From Parasulfuritortus cantonensis (GTDB taxonomy: Bacteria; Pseudomonadota; Gammaproteobacteria; Burkholderiales; Thiobacillaceae), in NCBI RefSeq assembly GCF_004337445.1, contig NZ_SJZB01000032.1, positions 60,536 through 124,535 on the forward strand: 64,000 nucleotides of DNA, written 5' to 3'. The notes beneath the pieces were generated by a model. The model saw only the letters and a list, made by a program, of their open reading frames with translations, searched no databases and was not told where the DNA came from. Made by a program: the position numbers and the translations under genes. Of this stretch, positions 9,576-18,554 are shown in pieces. Every line of letters starts with the position of its first letter. Position 1 is the first letter of the stretch.

Positions 9576-10355
9576 ATGATGAAAAAACTCGTTTCCGCCC
9601 TTGTCCTGTCCGGCCTGGCCACCGCTTCCTTCTCCGTCCTCGCCGAGGACGCTCCCGCCAGCAGCCTGACCGGCAACATCGGCCTGACCACCGATTACGT
9701 CTTCCGTGGCGTTTCGCAGACCCAAAATGGTCCCGCCATCCAGGGTGGTTTCGACTACGCTCACTCCAGCGGCCTGTACGTGGGCACCTGGGCGTCCAAC
9801 GTGGACTGGGTCTCGACCGGGTTCAAGGACAATAACAGCATGGAAGTCGACCTCTACGGCGGCTACCGCGGTGCGGTTGGCGACGTCGGCTACGACGTCG
9901 GCGTGATCACCTACTACTACCCCGGCGACCAGATCAAGGGCGCCAACGATCCGGACACCACCGAAGTGTACGTCGCCGCGAGCTGGAAGTTCCTCTCCGC
10001 CAAGTACAGCTACACCGTGTCCGACCACTTCGTCGGCTGGGGCACCAAGAAGGACCCGAGCGGCAAGACCGACGGCAGCTACTACGTCGAGCTGAACGCC
10101 AACTATGACCTGGGCGACGGCTGGGGCGTGCTCGGCCACGTCGGCTACCAGGACGTCAAGGACAACGGCGACGCCTCCTACACCGACTGGAAGGTCGGCG
10201 TGAGCAAGGATGTCGGCTTCGGCGTCTTCACCCTGGCCTACTCCGACACCGATGCCGACAAGGATACCTACACCTGGTCCGACAACGCCGATGGCAGCCA
10301 TTCCAAGAAGGTCGCCAACGGTCGCGTGTTCCTGTCCTTCAACAAGTCTTTCTAA
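9576..10355 (+). CDS. TorF family putative outer-membrane porin
   Basis: A signal peptide (MMKKLVSALVLSGLATASFSVLA, cleaved before EDAPA) leads into a ~235-residue beta-barrel-like protein with SLTGNIGLTTDYVFRGVSQT, the hallmark N-terminus of the TorF/gcw_chp family, and alternating aromatic strands ending in VFLSFNKSF (C-terminal Phe, as outer-membrane barrels have). GGAG lies 6 nt before the ATG at 9576; the next codon is also ATG. In betaproteobacteria such proteins are often encoded just before glnK-amtB, so it may be a nitrogen-controlled channel for small solutes. The transported solute is unknown. The sigma-54 promoter lies about 50 bp upstream. Confidence 0.88.
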   Translation: MMKKLVSALVLSGLATASFSVLAEDAPASSLTGNIGLTTDYVFRGVSQTQNGPAIQGGFDYAHSSGLYVGTWASNVDWVSTGFKDNNSMEVDLYGGYRGAVGDVGYDVGVITYYYPGDQIKGANDPDTTEVYVAASWKFLSAKYSYTVSDHFVGWGTKKDPSGKTDGSYYVELNANYDLGDGWGVLGHVGYQDVKDNGDASYTDWKVGVSKDVGFGVFTLAYSDTDADKDTYTWSDNADGSHSKKVANGRVFLSFNKSF

Positions 10356-10393
10356 CCCGGTCCCAACCGCTCCGGCCACTCCCGGCCGGGTGA

Positions 10394-10765
<372 letters not shown>

Positions 10766-10777
10766 GGAGACATGACC

Positions 10778-12196
10778 ATGAAGCGCTTGTTGGCTAGTTT
10801 GTTGCTGGTAGGCACGTTGGGCTTTACCGGCCTGGCCCTGTCCGAAGAACCGGCCGCCGCTCCGGCCGCGACCACCGAGGCCGCCCCGGCCGCCCCCGAA
10901 GCCGCGGCGCCCGCCGAGGCCGCCCCGGCCCCTGCCGCCGAGCCCGCTCCGGCCCCCGCCGCCGAGGCGCCCAAGCTCGACACCGGCAACACCGCCTGGA
11001 TGCTGACCTCCACCGCCCTGGTCCTGCTCATGACCGTTCCCGGCCTGGCCCTGTTCTACGGCGGCATGGTGCGCAAGAAGAACGTCCTGGCGACCATGAT
11101 GCAGAGCTTCGCCATCACCGCCATGATCTCGGTGCTCTGGATGGTCGTCGGCTACAGCCTGGCCTTCGACACCACCGGCATGGAAAAGGGCGTGACCAAC
11201 TTCAATTCCTTCTTCGGTAGCCTGTCCAAGGCCTTCCTGGCCGGCATGGGCAAGGACAGCCTGACCGGCACGATCCCGGAATCGGTGTTCATGACCTTCC
11301 AGATGACCTTCGCGATCATCACCCCGGCCCTGATCACCGGCGCCTTCGCCGACCGCATGAAGTTCTCCGCGATGATGTGGTTCATGGCCCTCTGGTCCCT
11401 GCTGATCTACGCCCCGATCGCCCACATGGTGTGGTCCGGCGACGGTGGCTTCATGTGGGACATGGGCGTCCTGGACTTCGCCGGCGGTACCGTGGTGCAC
11501 ATCAACGCCGGTGTTGCCGGCCTGGTTGCCGCCCTGGTCCTCGGCCCGCGCATCGGCTACGGCAAGGATGCCCTGATGCCGCACAACCTGACCCTGACCA
11601 TCATGGGTGCTGCCATGCTGTGGGTCGGCTGGTTCGGCTTCAACGCCGGTTCCGCCGTCGCCGCTGACGGCCGTGCCGGCATGGCCATGGCGGTCACCCA
11701 GATCGCCACCGCCGCCGCCGCCCTGTCCTGGATGTTCGCCGAATGGTTCAGCAAGGGTAAGCCCAGCGTCCTGGGCATCGCCTCCGGCGCGGTCGCCGGC
11801 CTGGTCGCCATCACCCCGGCGTCCGGCTTCGTCGATCCGACCGGTGCCCTGATCATCGGCCTGGTCGCCGGCGTCGCCTGCTTCTGGGGCGCCACCTCGC
11901 TCAAGCACATGATGAAGTACGACGACTCCCTGGACGCCTTCGGCGTGCACGGTATCGGCGGCATCGTCGGCGCCCTGCTGACCGGCTTCTTCGCCGTCGA
12001 AGCCATCGGCGGCACTGCCGGCGGCATGGGCCAGTTCCTGATCCAGCTCAAGGGCACCGTGATCACGATCGCCTTCACCGCCATCGGCACCTACATCATC
12101 CTGAAGGTGCTCGACATGGTGATCGGCCTGCGCGTCTCCGAGGAAGAGGAACGCGAAGGTCTCGACATCGCCCTGCACGGCGAGCGCGTGGAATAA
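10778..12196 (+). CDS. amtB: Ammonium channel/transporter AmtB
   Basis: Amt/Mep/Rh family trimeric ammonium channel. A signal peptide (MKRLLASLLLVGTLGFTGLALS) is followed by an Ala/Pro/Glu-rich periplasmic extension of about 45 residues and then eleven membrane helices beginning TGNTAWMLTSTALVLLM. Family motifs include FYGGMVRKKNVL, DFAGGTVVHINAGVAGLV, and FGVHGIGGIVGALLTG with the pore His. I chose the second ATG (10778), which leaves 8 nt after AAGGAG; the first (10772) leaves only 2. The cytoplasmic C-terminus (RVSEEEEREGLDIALHGE) matches the GlnK-docking tail. Confidence 0.97.
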   Translation: MKRLLASLLLVGTLGFTGLALSEEPAAAPAATTEAAPAAPEAAAPAEAAPAPAAEPAPAPAAEAPKLDTGNTAWMLTSTALVLLMTVPGLALFYGGMVRKKNVLATMMQSFAITAMISVLWMVVGYSLAFDTTGMEKGVTNFNSFFGSLSKAFLAGMGKDSLTGTIPESVFMTFQMTFAIITPALITGAFADRMKFSAMMWFMALWSLLIYAPIAHMVWSGDGGFMWDMGVLDFAGGTVVHINAGVAGLVAALVLGPRIGYGKDALMPHNLTLTIMGAAMLWVGWFGFNAGSAVAADGRAGMAMAVTQIATAAAALSWMFAEWFSKGKPSVLGIASGAVAGLVAITPASGFVDPTGALIIGLVAGVACFWGATSLKHMMKYDDSLDAFGVHGIGGIVGALLTGFFAVEAIGGTAGGMGQFLIQLKGTVITIAFTAIGTYIILKVLDMVIGLRVSEEEEREGLDIALHGERVE

Positions 12197-12201
12197 GCCA
12201 A

Positions 12202-12230
12202 CCGGTCGGGCGGGCCAGCCGCCCGACCGG
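12202..12230 (+). repeat. 12-bp perfect hairpin after amtB
   Basis: CCGGTCGGGCGG and its exact complement are separated by GCCAG just after the amtB stop. No T-tract follows, so it is more likely a 3' stabilising hairpin than the terminator itself, which lies 46 bp further on. Confidence 0.7.
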
Positions 12231-12275
12231 AGCACGATTGCTCCTTCGCCATCCCCGCCCAAGGGTTGGCTCTTC

Positions 12276-12302
12276 GAAAGGCGCCGAAAGGCGCCTTTTT
12301 TT
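12276..12302 (+). terminator. Rho-independent terminator between amtB and rlmH
   Basis: The stem GGCGCC-GAAA-GGCGCC, extended by A/T pairs, is followed by seven T residues. It cleanly separates the nitrogen block from the rlmH-maf-rng genes. Confidence 0.88.
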
Positions 12303-12334
12303 ATCCGTGGCCGCAAGCGGTTATAGTCGGGGCC

Positions 12335-12802
12335 ATGAAACTACTCATACTCGCCGTCGGCGACAAGCTGCCCGCCTGGGCGGAAGCCGCCGTCACCGAC
12401 TACGTCAAGCGCATGCCGCGCGAGATGCGCGTCGAGGTCGTGGCCATCAAGCCGGAGAAACGCGCCGGCCAGTCGCCGGAGCGCATCAAGGCGCTGGAGG
12501 CGGCACGCGTCCTGGACAAGCTGCCGGACGGCTGCACCCTGGTCGCGCTGGACGAGCACGGCCGCGAGGTGAGCACGCGCGAACTCGCCCAACTGCTGGA
12601 CGACTGGCGCGGCAGCGGCCGCGACGTCGCCCTGGCGATCGGCGGCGCCGACGGCCTCGCGGCCCCGCTCCTGGCACAGGCGGCGGCCCAGCTGTCGCTG
12701 TCGCGCCTGACCCTGCCGCACGCGCTCGCCCGGGTCCTGCTCGCCGAGCAGCTGTATCGGGCCTGGAGCCTCCTGGCCAACCACCCGTACCACCGGGACT
12801 GA
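12335..12802 (+). CDS. rlmH: 23S rRNA (pseudouridine1915-N3)-methyltransferase RlmH
   Basis: The 155-residue SPOUT methyltransferase starts MKLLILAVGDKLPAWAEAAV and carries the SAM-binding knot residues LVALDEHGREVSTRELAQLL and IGGADGL, ending in LTLPHALARVLLAEQLYRAW...HPYHRD, which is characteristic of RlmH. It modifies helix 69 of 23S rRNA in the assembled ribosome. The ATG at 12335 fits the family start; an upstream in-frame start at 12266 would read through the terminator. It is followed 18 bp later by maf, a common pairing. Confidence 0.97.
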   Translation: MKLLILAVGDKLPAWAEAAVTDYVKRMPREMRVEVVAIKPEKRAGQSPERIKALEAARVLDKLPDGCTLVALDEHGREVSTRELAQLLDDWRGSGRDVALAIGGADGLAAPLLAQAAAQLSLSRLTLPHALARVLLAEQLYRAWSLLANHPYHRD

Positions 12803-12820
12803 CGGGTTAGAATGGCGGCC

Positions 12821-13498
12821 ATGACGAAAACCGTGTACCTCGCCTCGCAAAGTCCGCGCCGCCTGGAGCTGTTGCGCCAGATCGGCCTGGTGCCGGTCAT
12901 CCTGCCGTTGCGCCACGCCCCGCCGCGCGCCGACGTCGACGAGACGCCGCTGCCCGGCGAGCCCGCCTTCGAATACGTCCGGCGCCTGGCCCGCATGAAG
13001 GCCGAGGCGGGCATGCTGGCGCTGTGCGGCCGGCGCCTGCCGGAGGGCCCGGTCGTCGCCGCGGACACGACGGTGACCCTGGCCGGCCAGATCCTCGGCA
13101 AGCCGGCCCACGCCGAGGAGGCCGCCGCCATGCTGCGCGCCTACTCCGGACGTACGCACAGCGTCCTGACGGCCGTCGCCGTCGCCCAGGCCGGCGAGGT
13201 GGCGGTTGCCGTTTCGGAAAGCGAGGTACGCTTCAGGACCCTTTCGGAGGCGGAGATCAGCGCCTATGTGGCCAGCCACGAGCCCTACGACAAGGCCGGC
13301 GGCTACGGCATCCAGGGGCGGGCCGCGCTGTTCATCGAGCATATCGCGGGGAGCTACACGGGCATCATGGGGCTGCCGCTGTACGAGACCGGCGCCCTGC
13401 TGGCCGGGCAGGGCTGGCGGTCCTCTAGGGGCACGCGAGTGGCGAGTCGAGAGCCGGGCAGGCGCCTGCCCGGCTCTCGACTATCTACTCCGGGCTGA
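12821..13498 (+). CDS. maf: Maf-like nucleoside-triphosphate pyrophosphatase with unusual C-terminal tail
   Basis: The Maf fold is evident from VYLASQSPRRLELLRQIG, VVAADTTVTLAGQILGKP, SGRTHSVLTAVAV and YDKAGGYGIQGRAALFIEHIAG followed by GIMGLPLYET. The family hydrolyses modified or canonical pyrimidine/UTP-type nucleotides to monophosphates. The core ends at about ALLAGQGW; the last ~25 residues (SSRGTRVASREPGRRLPGSR...) are not family sequence and are encoded largely by a 38-bp palindrome that appears to have extended the frame. An ATG 9 bp upstream (12812) is an alternative start. rlmH precedes and rng follows on the same strand. Confidence 0.92.
   Translation: MTKTVYLASQSPRRLELLRQIGLVPVILPLRHAPPRADVDETPLPGEPAFEYVRRLARMKAEAGMLALCGRRLPEGPVVAADTTVTLAGQILGKPAHAEEAAAMLRAYSGRTHSVLTAVAVAQAGEVAVAVSESEVRFRTLSEAEISAYVASHEPYDKAGGYGIQGRAALFIEHIAGSYTGIMGLPLYETGALLAGQGWRSSRGTRVASREPGRRLPGSRLSTPG
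13445..13482. repeat. 38-bp perfect palindrome at the 3' end of maf
   Basis: Two 19-bp arms, AGTCGAGAGCCGGGCAGGC and its exact reverse complement, meet with no spacer. The palindrome overlaps the final maf codons and precedes rng by 22 bp. It lacks a T-tract and looks like an extragenic-palindrome type repeat that landed at the gene end. Confidence 0.9.
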
Positions 13499-13504
13499 AT
13501 TCGA

Positions 13505-14955
13505 ATGAGCGAAGAGATATTGATCAACGTCACCCCCAGGAGACCCGCGTCGCGGTCACCTACCTGGGCGCGGTACAGGAACTGCACATCGAGCGGGCCA
13601 GCCAGCGCGGCCTGGTCGGCAACATCTACCTGGGCAAGGTCAGCCGGGTGCTGCCGGGCATGCAATCGGCCTTCATCGACATCGGCCTGGACCGGGCCGC
13701 GTTCCTGCACGTCGGCGACATCTGGGACGCCCGCGAAGGCGACGTCGTGCGGCCCATCGAACGCCTGCTGCACGAAGGCCAGAACGTCCTGGTCCAGGTC
13801 ATCAAGGACCCGATCAGCGCCAAGGGCGCGCGCCTGTCGACCCAGATCAGCATGGCCGGGCGCTTTCTCGTCTACCTGCCCCAGGAGACCCGCATCGGCA
13901 TCTCCCAGAAGATCGAGGACGAGGCCGAGCGGGAGCTGCTGCGCGTGCGCCTGCAGAGCCTGCTGCCCCAGGACGAGCACGGCGGCTTCATCATCCGGAC
14001 CATGGCCAACATGGCCGAGGACTGCGACCTGGCCGCCGACGTGGAGTACCTGCACACCCTCTGGGACGCGATCAAGAACCGCGCCAACACCAGCGAGGGC
14101 CCGTGCCTGATCTACCAGGAGCTGGACCTGGCGCACCGCGTCCTGCGCGACTTCGCCAACGACGAGACCGACCGCATCCTGGTCGATTCGCGCGAGACCT
14201 ACCTGCGCATGATGGGCTTCGCCGAGGACTTCACCCGCAAGCTGGCCGGCAAGATCAACCACTACGCCGCCGAGCGGCCCCTGTTCGACCTCTATGGCGT
14301 CGAGGAGGAGATCGAACGGGCGCTGGGCCGGCGCGTCGACCTGAAGTCGGGCGGCTACCTGATCATCGACCAGACCGAGGCGCTCACCACCATCGACGTC
14401 AACACCGGCGGCTACACCAGCGGGCGCACCTTCGACGAGACCATCTTCAAGACCAACCTGGAGGCGGCCCAGGCCATCGCCCGGCAGCTCCGCCTGCGCA
14501 ACCTGGGCGGCATCATCATCATCGACTTCATCGACATGGACGTCGCCGAGCACAAGGAGGCCGTGCTGGGCGAAGTGACCAAGGCCATGGCGCGCGACCG
14601 CACCCGCATCACCATCAACGGCTTCACCTCCCTGGGCCTGGTCGAGATGACCCGCAAGCGCACCCGGGAGAGCCTGGCCCGGCAGATCTGCGAGCCCTGC
14701 CCGACCTGCCAGGGGCGCGGCCAGATCAAGACCGCCCAGAGCGTGTGCTACGAGATCCTGCGCAACCTCATGCGCGAGGCGCGTCAGTTCAACGCCCGCG
14801 AGTTCCGCATCCTGGCCTCGCAGACCGTCATCGACCTGTTCCTGGACGAGGAATCGCAGAACCTGGCCCAGTTGTCGGACTTCATCGGCAAACCAGTGTC
14901 GCTCCAGGTCGAGGGCCTGTTCACCCAGGAGCAGTACGACATCATCCTGCTCTAG
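13505..14955 (+). CDS. rng: Ribonuclease G with one frameshift near the start
   Basis: RNase E/G family endoribonuclease. The start MSEEILINVTP is joined to the main frame (LGKVSRVLPGMQSAFIDIG, S1 domain; DLKSGGYLIIDQTEALTTID, VNTGGYTSGR; IIIIDFIDM with catalytic Asp; zinc-link CEPCPTCQGRG) only if the C5 run at 13533-13537 is read as C6, giving NVTPQETRVAVTYLG. With that correction the protein is 483 residues, standard for RNase G. As written, the first frame drifts to a stop at 14110 and the main frame has no start before 13648, which would delete ~48 residues of the S1 domain. The stop overlaps the convergent L,D-transpeptidase gene by 4 bp. Confidence 0.92.
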
Positions 14956-15872
14956 GGCAGCAGGCTGCCGATCACGACCGGCACGCCGCGCGCCTGCTCG
15001 ACGACCCGGAAGGCCTTGTCCCAGTCGACCCGGTAGGGGCGCTCGCCGGTGGCCCGGATGAGCGCCGCCACCATGGCGGTCTTGCCGGTCTCGGCCCGCT
15101 CCTCGGCCAGGGCCGGGTGGGCCTCCAGGTAGAGCTGGCCGTCGTGCACGGCGACCTTGTAGGGCTGGTTGACGATGCGCACCGGCGTCCCCACGGCGAC
15201 CCGGTCGAACAGGTCGCGCAGGGGTTCCGGCTCCATGCGCAGGCAACCGTGGCTGACCCGCATGCCGGCGCCGTAACCCTGGTTGCTGCCGTGGATCAGG
15301 TAGTCCGTGGCGCCGATGCGCATGGCGTAGGCGCCGAGGGGGTTGTCCGGTCCCGGCGGCACCACGGCGGGCAGCGGCTCGCCGAGTTCCGCCTGCTCCC
15401 GCCGTATGGCCGCCGGCACGTGCCAGGCCGGGTCGCGCGCCTTGCTGGTGATGCGCGCCTGCAGGGTGGGCACCTGCCAGCCCTCCTTGCCGATGCCGAT
15501 CGGATAGGCCAGCACGCTGGCGGCCCGGCCCGCCTCCGGCACCGGGTAATAGTACAGGCGCATCTCGGGCAGGTTGACGACGATGCCGGTGCGGGGCGCC
15601 GCCGGCAGGACCAGGCGGCCGGGCAGCAGGACCCAGGAGGTCGCCACCGGCTGGCCCGGCTCGACCTTGGGATTGGCCACGCGGACCTGCTCGTAGCCGT
15701 ACTGGTAGCGGCTGGCGATGTCCAGCAGGGTGGCGTCGGCACGGCTGGCCACCGCCTTCATGCTGCCGACCAGGTCGTCGCCCGCCGGTCCGAGCGGCAT
15801 GGCGTCCGCGCCGGCGTGGTTGGCGACGCCGGCCAGCAGGCCGGCCATCAATAGATAGGGAGCGATGTTCAA
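14952..15872 (-). CDS. L,D-transpeptidase (ErfK/YbiS/YcfS/YnhG type)
   Basis: A secreted YkuD-domain enzyme of ~306 residues that should cross-link peptidoglycan or attach proteins to it. The catalytic motif is IHGSNQGYGAGMRVSHGCLR (HX~14SHGC). Upstream lie a LysM-like segment (LLDIASRYQYGYEQVRVANP) and the family phrase VVNLPEMRLYYYP. The best start is TTG at 15872 (MNIAPYLLMAGLLAGVANHAGA, a signal peptide); an internal ATG at residue 9 is an alternative. It converges on rng with a 4-bp overlap and is transcribed away from the fructosamine-kinase gene by 64 bp. Confidence 0.9.
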   Translation of the reverse strand: MNIAPYLLMAGLLAGVANHAGADAMPLGPAGDDLVGSMKAVASRADATLLDIASRYQYGYEQVRVANPKVEPGQPVATSWVLLPGRLVLPAAPRTGIVVNLPEMRLYYYPVPEAGRAASVLAYPIGIGKEGWQVPTLQARITSKARDPAWHVPAAIRREQAELGEPLPAVVPPGPDNPLGAYAMRIGATDYLIHGSNQGYGAGMRVSHGCLRMEPEPLRDLFDRVAVGTPVRIVNQPYKVAVHDGQLYLEAHPALAEERAETGKTAMVAALIRATGERPYRVDWDKAFRVVEQARGVPVVIGSLLP

Positions 15873-15936
15873 GCGCGGTCCGTCCAGTCGGGTCCATGCA
15901 CAAGGGACCCGATTATCCGAAAACCGGGCGCCGCCG

Positions 15937-16806
15937 TCAGCGGCTTTCCGCCAACAGCATGGCGATCATGCGCTCGGCCTGGCCGGCATAGCCGCCGCCG
16001 AACAGGTTGTAGTGGTTGAGCACGTGGTAGAGGTTGTACAGGCTGCGCCGGACCGGATAGCCGGGATCGATCGGCCACGCCTCGTGGTAGGCGGCCATGA
16101 AGGCGGCCGGGAAGCCGCCGAACAGTTCGGTCATGGCCAGGTCGGCCTCGCGGTCGCCGTAGTAGACGGCCGGGTCGAACAATACCGGCCGCCCGCCGGC
16201 GTAGCCGTAGTTGCCGCCCCAAAGGTCGCCGTGCAGCAGGGAGGGCACCGGCGTGTAGCCGGGGAAGAAACCGCCGAGCCCGGCGAGCAGGCGCTCGCCC
16301 TGCTCGACCAGGCGGCGCGGCGCGCCGTTGCGGGCGGCCAGGCCGAGTTGGAACGCCAAGCGGCGCTCGCGCAGGAAGTCGACCCAGGCGGGCGCCGGCT
16401 CGTTGACCTGCGCGGTCGCCCCGATGGTGTTGTCGCGCCGCCAGCCGAACGTCGCGTGGCGCTGGCGGTGCATGGCCGCCAGCCGGCGGCCCAGTTCGCC
16501 GGCATCGCCGCGGCCGTCCAGCTCGAGGTACTCCAGGACCAGGAAGGCCCGGCCGCCGTCGACCCCGCTGCAGACCGGCTGCGGCGCAGCGATCGCGCCG
16601 CTGGCGAGGATCTCGGCCAGGCCTTCGGCCTCGGCCTCGAACATGGCCAGGCGTTCGGCCCGGTTCACCTTCACGAAGTAGCGGCGGCCGTCGCGCCCGA
16701 CCAGGCGTTCCGCCTCGTTGATGTCGCCGCCGCCGACCGGCTGCCGGGTGGCGATGGCGAACGCCGCCCCGGTGGCGGCGCCGATCGCCTCGGCCAGCCC
16801 GCTCAC
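15937..16806 (-). CDS. Fructosamine kinase family protein
   Basis: The 289-residue protein has an aminoglycoside-phosphotransferase-like kinase fold: PVGGGDINEAERL, the ATP-lysine in YFVKVNRAE, the catalytic loop LLHGDLWGGNYGY and the metal-binding Asp in VLFDPAVYYGDREADLAM. This combination is diagnostic for FN3K-type protein-deglycating kinases, which phosphorylate ketoamines on glycated proteins. The C-terminal YNLYHVLNHYNLFGGGY is also conserved in the family. The DUF971 gene lies 4 bp upstream on the same strand. Confidence 0.93.
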   Translation of the reverse strand: MSGLAEAIGAATGAAFAIATRQPVGGGDINEAERLVGRDGRRYFVKVNRAERLAMFEAEAEGLAEILASGAIAAPQPVCSGVDGGRAFLVLEYLELDGRGDAGELGRRLAAMHRQRHATFGWRRDNTIGATAQVNEPAPAWVDFLRERRLAFQLGLAARNGAPRRLVEQGERLLAGLGGFFPGYTPVPSLLHGDLWGGNYGYAGGRPVLFDPAVYYGDREADLAMTELFGGFPAAFMAAYHEAWPIDPGYPVRRSLYNLYHVLNHYNLFGGGYAGQAERMIAMLLAESR

Positions 16807-16810
16807 CGGT

Positions 16811-17200
16811 TCAGGGCAGCAGGGTCTTGGGTTCGCGCGATTCGCCGGCCTCCTCGAGGCGGCGCAGGTACTCCTGCCAGTAGACGTCCTGGTGCTTGCC
16901 CAGGTCGTACAGGTAGTCCCAGGAATAGATGCCGGAATCGTGCTTGTCGTCGAACACCAGGACCACGGCGTAATGGCCGACCGGCTCGATCGCGCTGATG
17001 TCGACGTTCTTCTTGCCGACCTGCAGGGTCTCCTGGCCCGGACCGTGGCCGCGCACCTCGGCCGAAGGCGAGAACACGCGCAGGAACTCGAACGGCAGGT
17101 TGAAGCGGCTGCCGTCGTCGAAGGCGATCTCCATGACCTTCGACTGCTGGTGCATCTTGATCTCGGTGGGCGTGGGAACTTGGTTGCTCAGGCCGGCCAT
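16811..17200 (-). CDS. DUF971 (gamma-butyrobetaine-hydroxylase-like N-terminal domain) protein
   Basis: The 129-residue protein contains PTEIKMHQQSKVMEIAFDDG, FNLPFEFLRVFSPSAEVRGHG and the closing DSGIYSWDYLYDLG, which together define the stand-alone DUF971 family common in proteobacteria. The family has been linked to iron-sulfur protein maturation through an ApbC/Mrp-like partner, but no such gene is near. I chose the ATG at 17200 (MAGLSNQVPTP), since further upstream the frame has no similarity. Only 4 bp separate it from the fructosamine-kinase gene. Confidence 0.9.
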   Translation of the reverse strand: MAGLSNQVPTPTEIKMHQQSKVMEIAFDDGSRFNLPFEFLRVFSPSAEVRGHGPGQETLQVGKKNVDISAIEPVGHYAVVLVFDDKHDSGIYSWDYLYDLGKHQDVYWQEYLRRLEEAGESREPKTLLP

Positions 17201-17382
17201 ACGGATACCTCGGTGATGAAAGGGAATCCCGCTAGTTTGCCAGCCTAACGCGGCCCGGGCAATGACCGATTGTTTTTGTCGGGTATTAGACGGGCCCCGG
17301 CAAGGCCCGAAACGGCCCAAATTGGTGCCTTGCGCACCGAAACCATGCGGCGGCGGGCCTGCAATGACCACACCGGACAACC

Positions 17383-17424
17383 TGCGTATCAATACTTAAC
17401 CATTAAATATCAGCCAGATACGCA
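17383..17424. promoter_or_regulatory. Inverted repeat upstream of the sigma-54 promoter
   Basis: TGCGTATC and GATACGCA are exact complements separated by 26 bp of AT-rich DNA (AATACTTAACCATTAAATAT...). The site ends 13 bp before the -24 element of the guanidine/urea operon promoter. It could be an activator or bending-protein (IHF-like) site; a near match to the IHF consensus lies in the left arm and spacer. Confidence 0.45.
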
Positions 17425-17437
17425 TTGGCCCGGACAC

Positions 17438-17453
17438 TGGCACGGGGCTTGCT
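17438..17453 (+). promoter_or_regulatory. Sigma-54 promoter of the guanidine/urea utilisation operon
   Basis: TGGCACGGGGCTTGCT matches the RpoN consensus TGGCACG-N4-TTGCW at every specified position. The predicted start is near 17465, about 50 bp before the binding-protein ATG. It implies enhancer-dependent, probably NtrC-driven, expression under nitrogen limitation. Confidence 0.82.
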
Positions 17454-17466
17454 GAACAGGTGACGA

Positions 17467-17494
17467 ATATTACGGATATTCATTTCAGTAATAC
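17467..17494. promoter_or_regulatory. NikR-like operator overlapping the transcription start
   Basis: ATATTAC and GTAATAC are separated by exactly 14 bp. This has the form of the GTRTTAC-N13/14-GTAAYAC sites described for non-enteric NikR proteins. It lies directly after the predicted sigma-54 start, where bound repressor would block transcription. The operon encodes a NikR-like protein. Confidence 0.55.
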
Positions 17495-17514
17495 CCACGA
17501 ACAAGGAGTCGACC

Positions 17515-18519
17515 ATGAACCGGAAGTCGTTCGGAAGCACCATGAAGCACCTGCTGGCCCGTGTCATCCTGCCCGCCACCGCCGCGCTGGCCTTCGCCGC
17601 CCAGGCCGCGCCGCCCCTCAAGATCGGTTACAGCGACTGGCCGGGCTGGGTGGCCTGGCAGGTCGCCATCGACAAGGGCTGGCTCAAGGAAGCCGGCGTC
17701 GCCGTCGACTTCGAGTGGTTCGACTACTCGGCCTCCATGGACGCCTTCTCGGCCGGCAAGATCGATGCCGTCACCATGACCAACGGCGACGCCCTGGTCA
17801 CCGGCGCCGCCGGCGGCAAGAGCGTGATGATCATGCTCACCGACTATTCCAACGGCAACGACATGATCGTGGCGAAGCCCGGCATCAAGTCGCTGAAGGA
17901 CCTCAAGGGCAAGAAGGTCGCCGTCGAGGAAGGCTTGGTCGAGCACCTGCTGCTCCTGAACGGCCTCAAGAAGATGGGCATGAAGGAGTCCGACGTCACC
18001 CTGGTGAACGCCAAGACCAACGAGATGCCGCAGGTCCTGGCCTCCGGCGACGTCGCCGCGGTCGGCGCCTGGCAGCCCATCTCCGGCCAGGCCATGAAGT
18101 CGCTGCCCGGCTCCCGCCCGGTCTACACCTCGGCCAACGAGCCCGGCCTGATCTACGACGTGGTCGCGGTCAACCCGGTCAGCGCCAAGCAGCGCAAGGC
18201 CGAGTGGGTCAAGGTGGTCAAGGTCTGGGACAAGGTCGTCAAGTACATCAACGATCCCAAGACCCAGCCCGACGCCGTCAAGATCATGGCCTCCCGCGTC
18301 GGCGTCGCGCCGGCCGCCTACACCCGCTTCCTGAAGGGCACCAAGCTGCTCAGCCTGGAGGAAGGCAAGAAGGTCATGGCCAAGGGCCCCGGCTTCGGCT
18401 CGCTGTACGGCTCCTCCAAGGTCGCCGACGACTTCAACGTCGCCAACGGCGTCTACAAGAGCCACCAGGACGTCGACGGCTACATCGACCCGTCCTTCAC
18501 CGACGCCGCCCTGAAGTGA
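17515..18519 (+). CDS. ABC transporter periplasmic substrate-binding protein (urea-carboxylase-region type)
   Basis: The 334-residue NMT1/TauA/SsuA-like binding protein has a signal peptide (residues ~1-31, ending [10 protein letters not shown]), then [44 protein letters not shown] and the hinge region [16 protein letters not shown]. It matches the distinct subfamily found beside urea/guanidine carboxylases. AAGGAG precedes the ATG by 8 nt. It is the first gene of a ten-gene operon and sits just behind the sigma-54 promoter and NikR-like operator. Guanidine or urea is the likely ligand, inferred from context. Confidence 0.93.
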   Translation: MNRKSFGSTMKHLLARVILPATAALAFAAQAAPPLKIGYSDWPGWVAWQVAIDKGWLKEAGVAVDFEWFDYSASMDAFSAGKIDAVTMTNGDALVTGAAGGKSVMIMLTDYSNGNDMIVAKPGIKSLKDLKGKKVAVEEGLVEHLLLLNGLKKMGMKESDVTLVNAKTNEMPQVLASGDVAAVGAWQPISGQAMKSLPGSRPVYTSANEPGLIYDVVAVNPVSAKQRKAEWVKVVKVWDKVVKYINDPKTQPDAVKIMASRVGVAPAAYTRFLKGTKLLSLEEGKKVMAKGPGFGSLYGSSKVADDFNVANGVYKSHQDVDGYIDPSFTDAALK

Positions 18520-18554
18520 CGTCCTGACCGAGACAGACTGACAACGGAGCGGAA

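Noticed and set aside
17323..17338. NtrC enhancer before the guanidine/urea operon
   Set aside because: GGTGC-N5-GCACC is present, but the half sites face the wrong way for the NtrC palindrome. I did not list it as a feature.
17201..17514. Possible guanidine riboswitch upstream of the urea/guanidine operon
   Set aside because: I looked for the guanidine-I, mini-ykkC (ACGR loops) and guanidine-III patterns and found none convincingly matched. The region is better explained by the sigma-54 promoter and palindromes.
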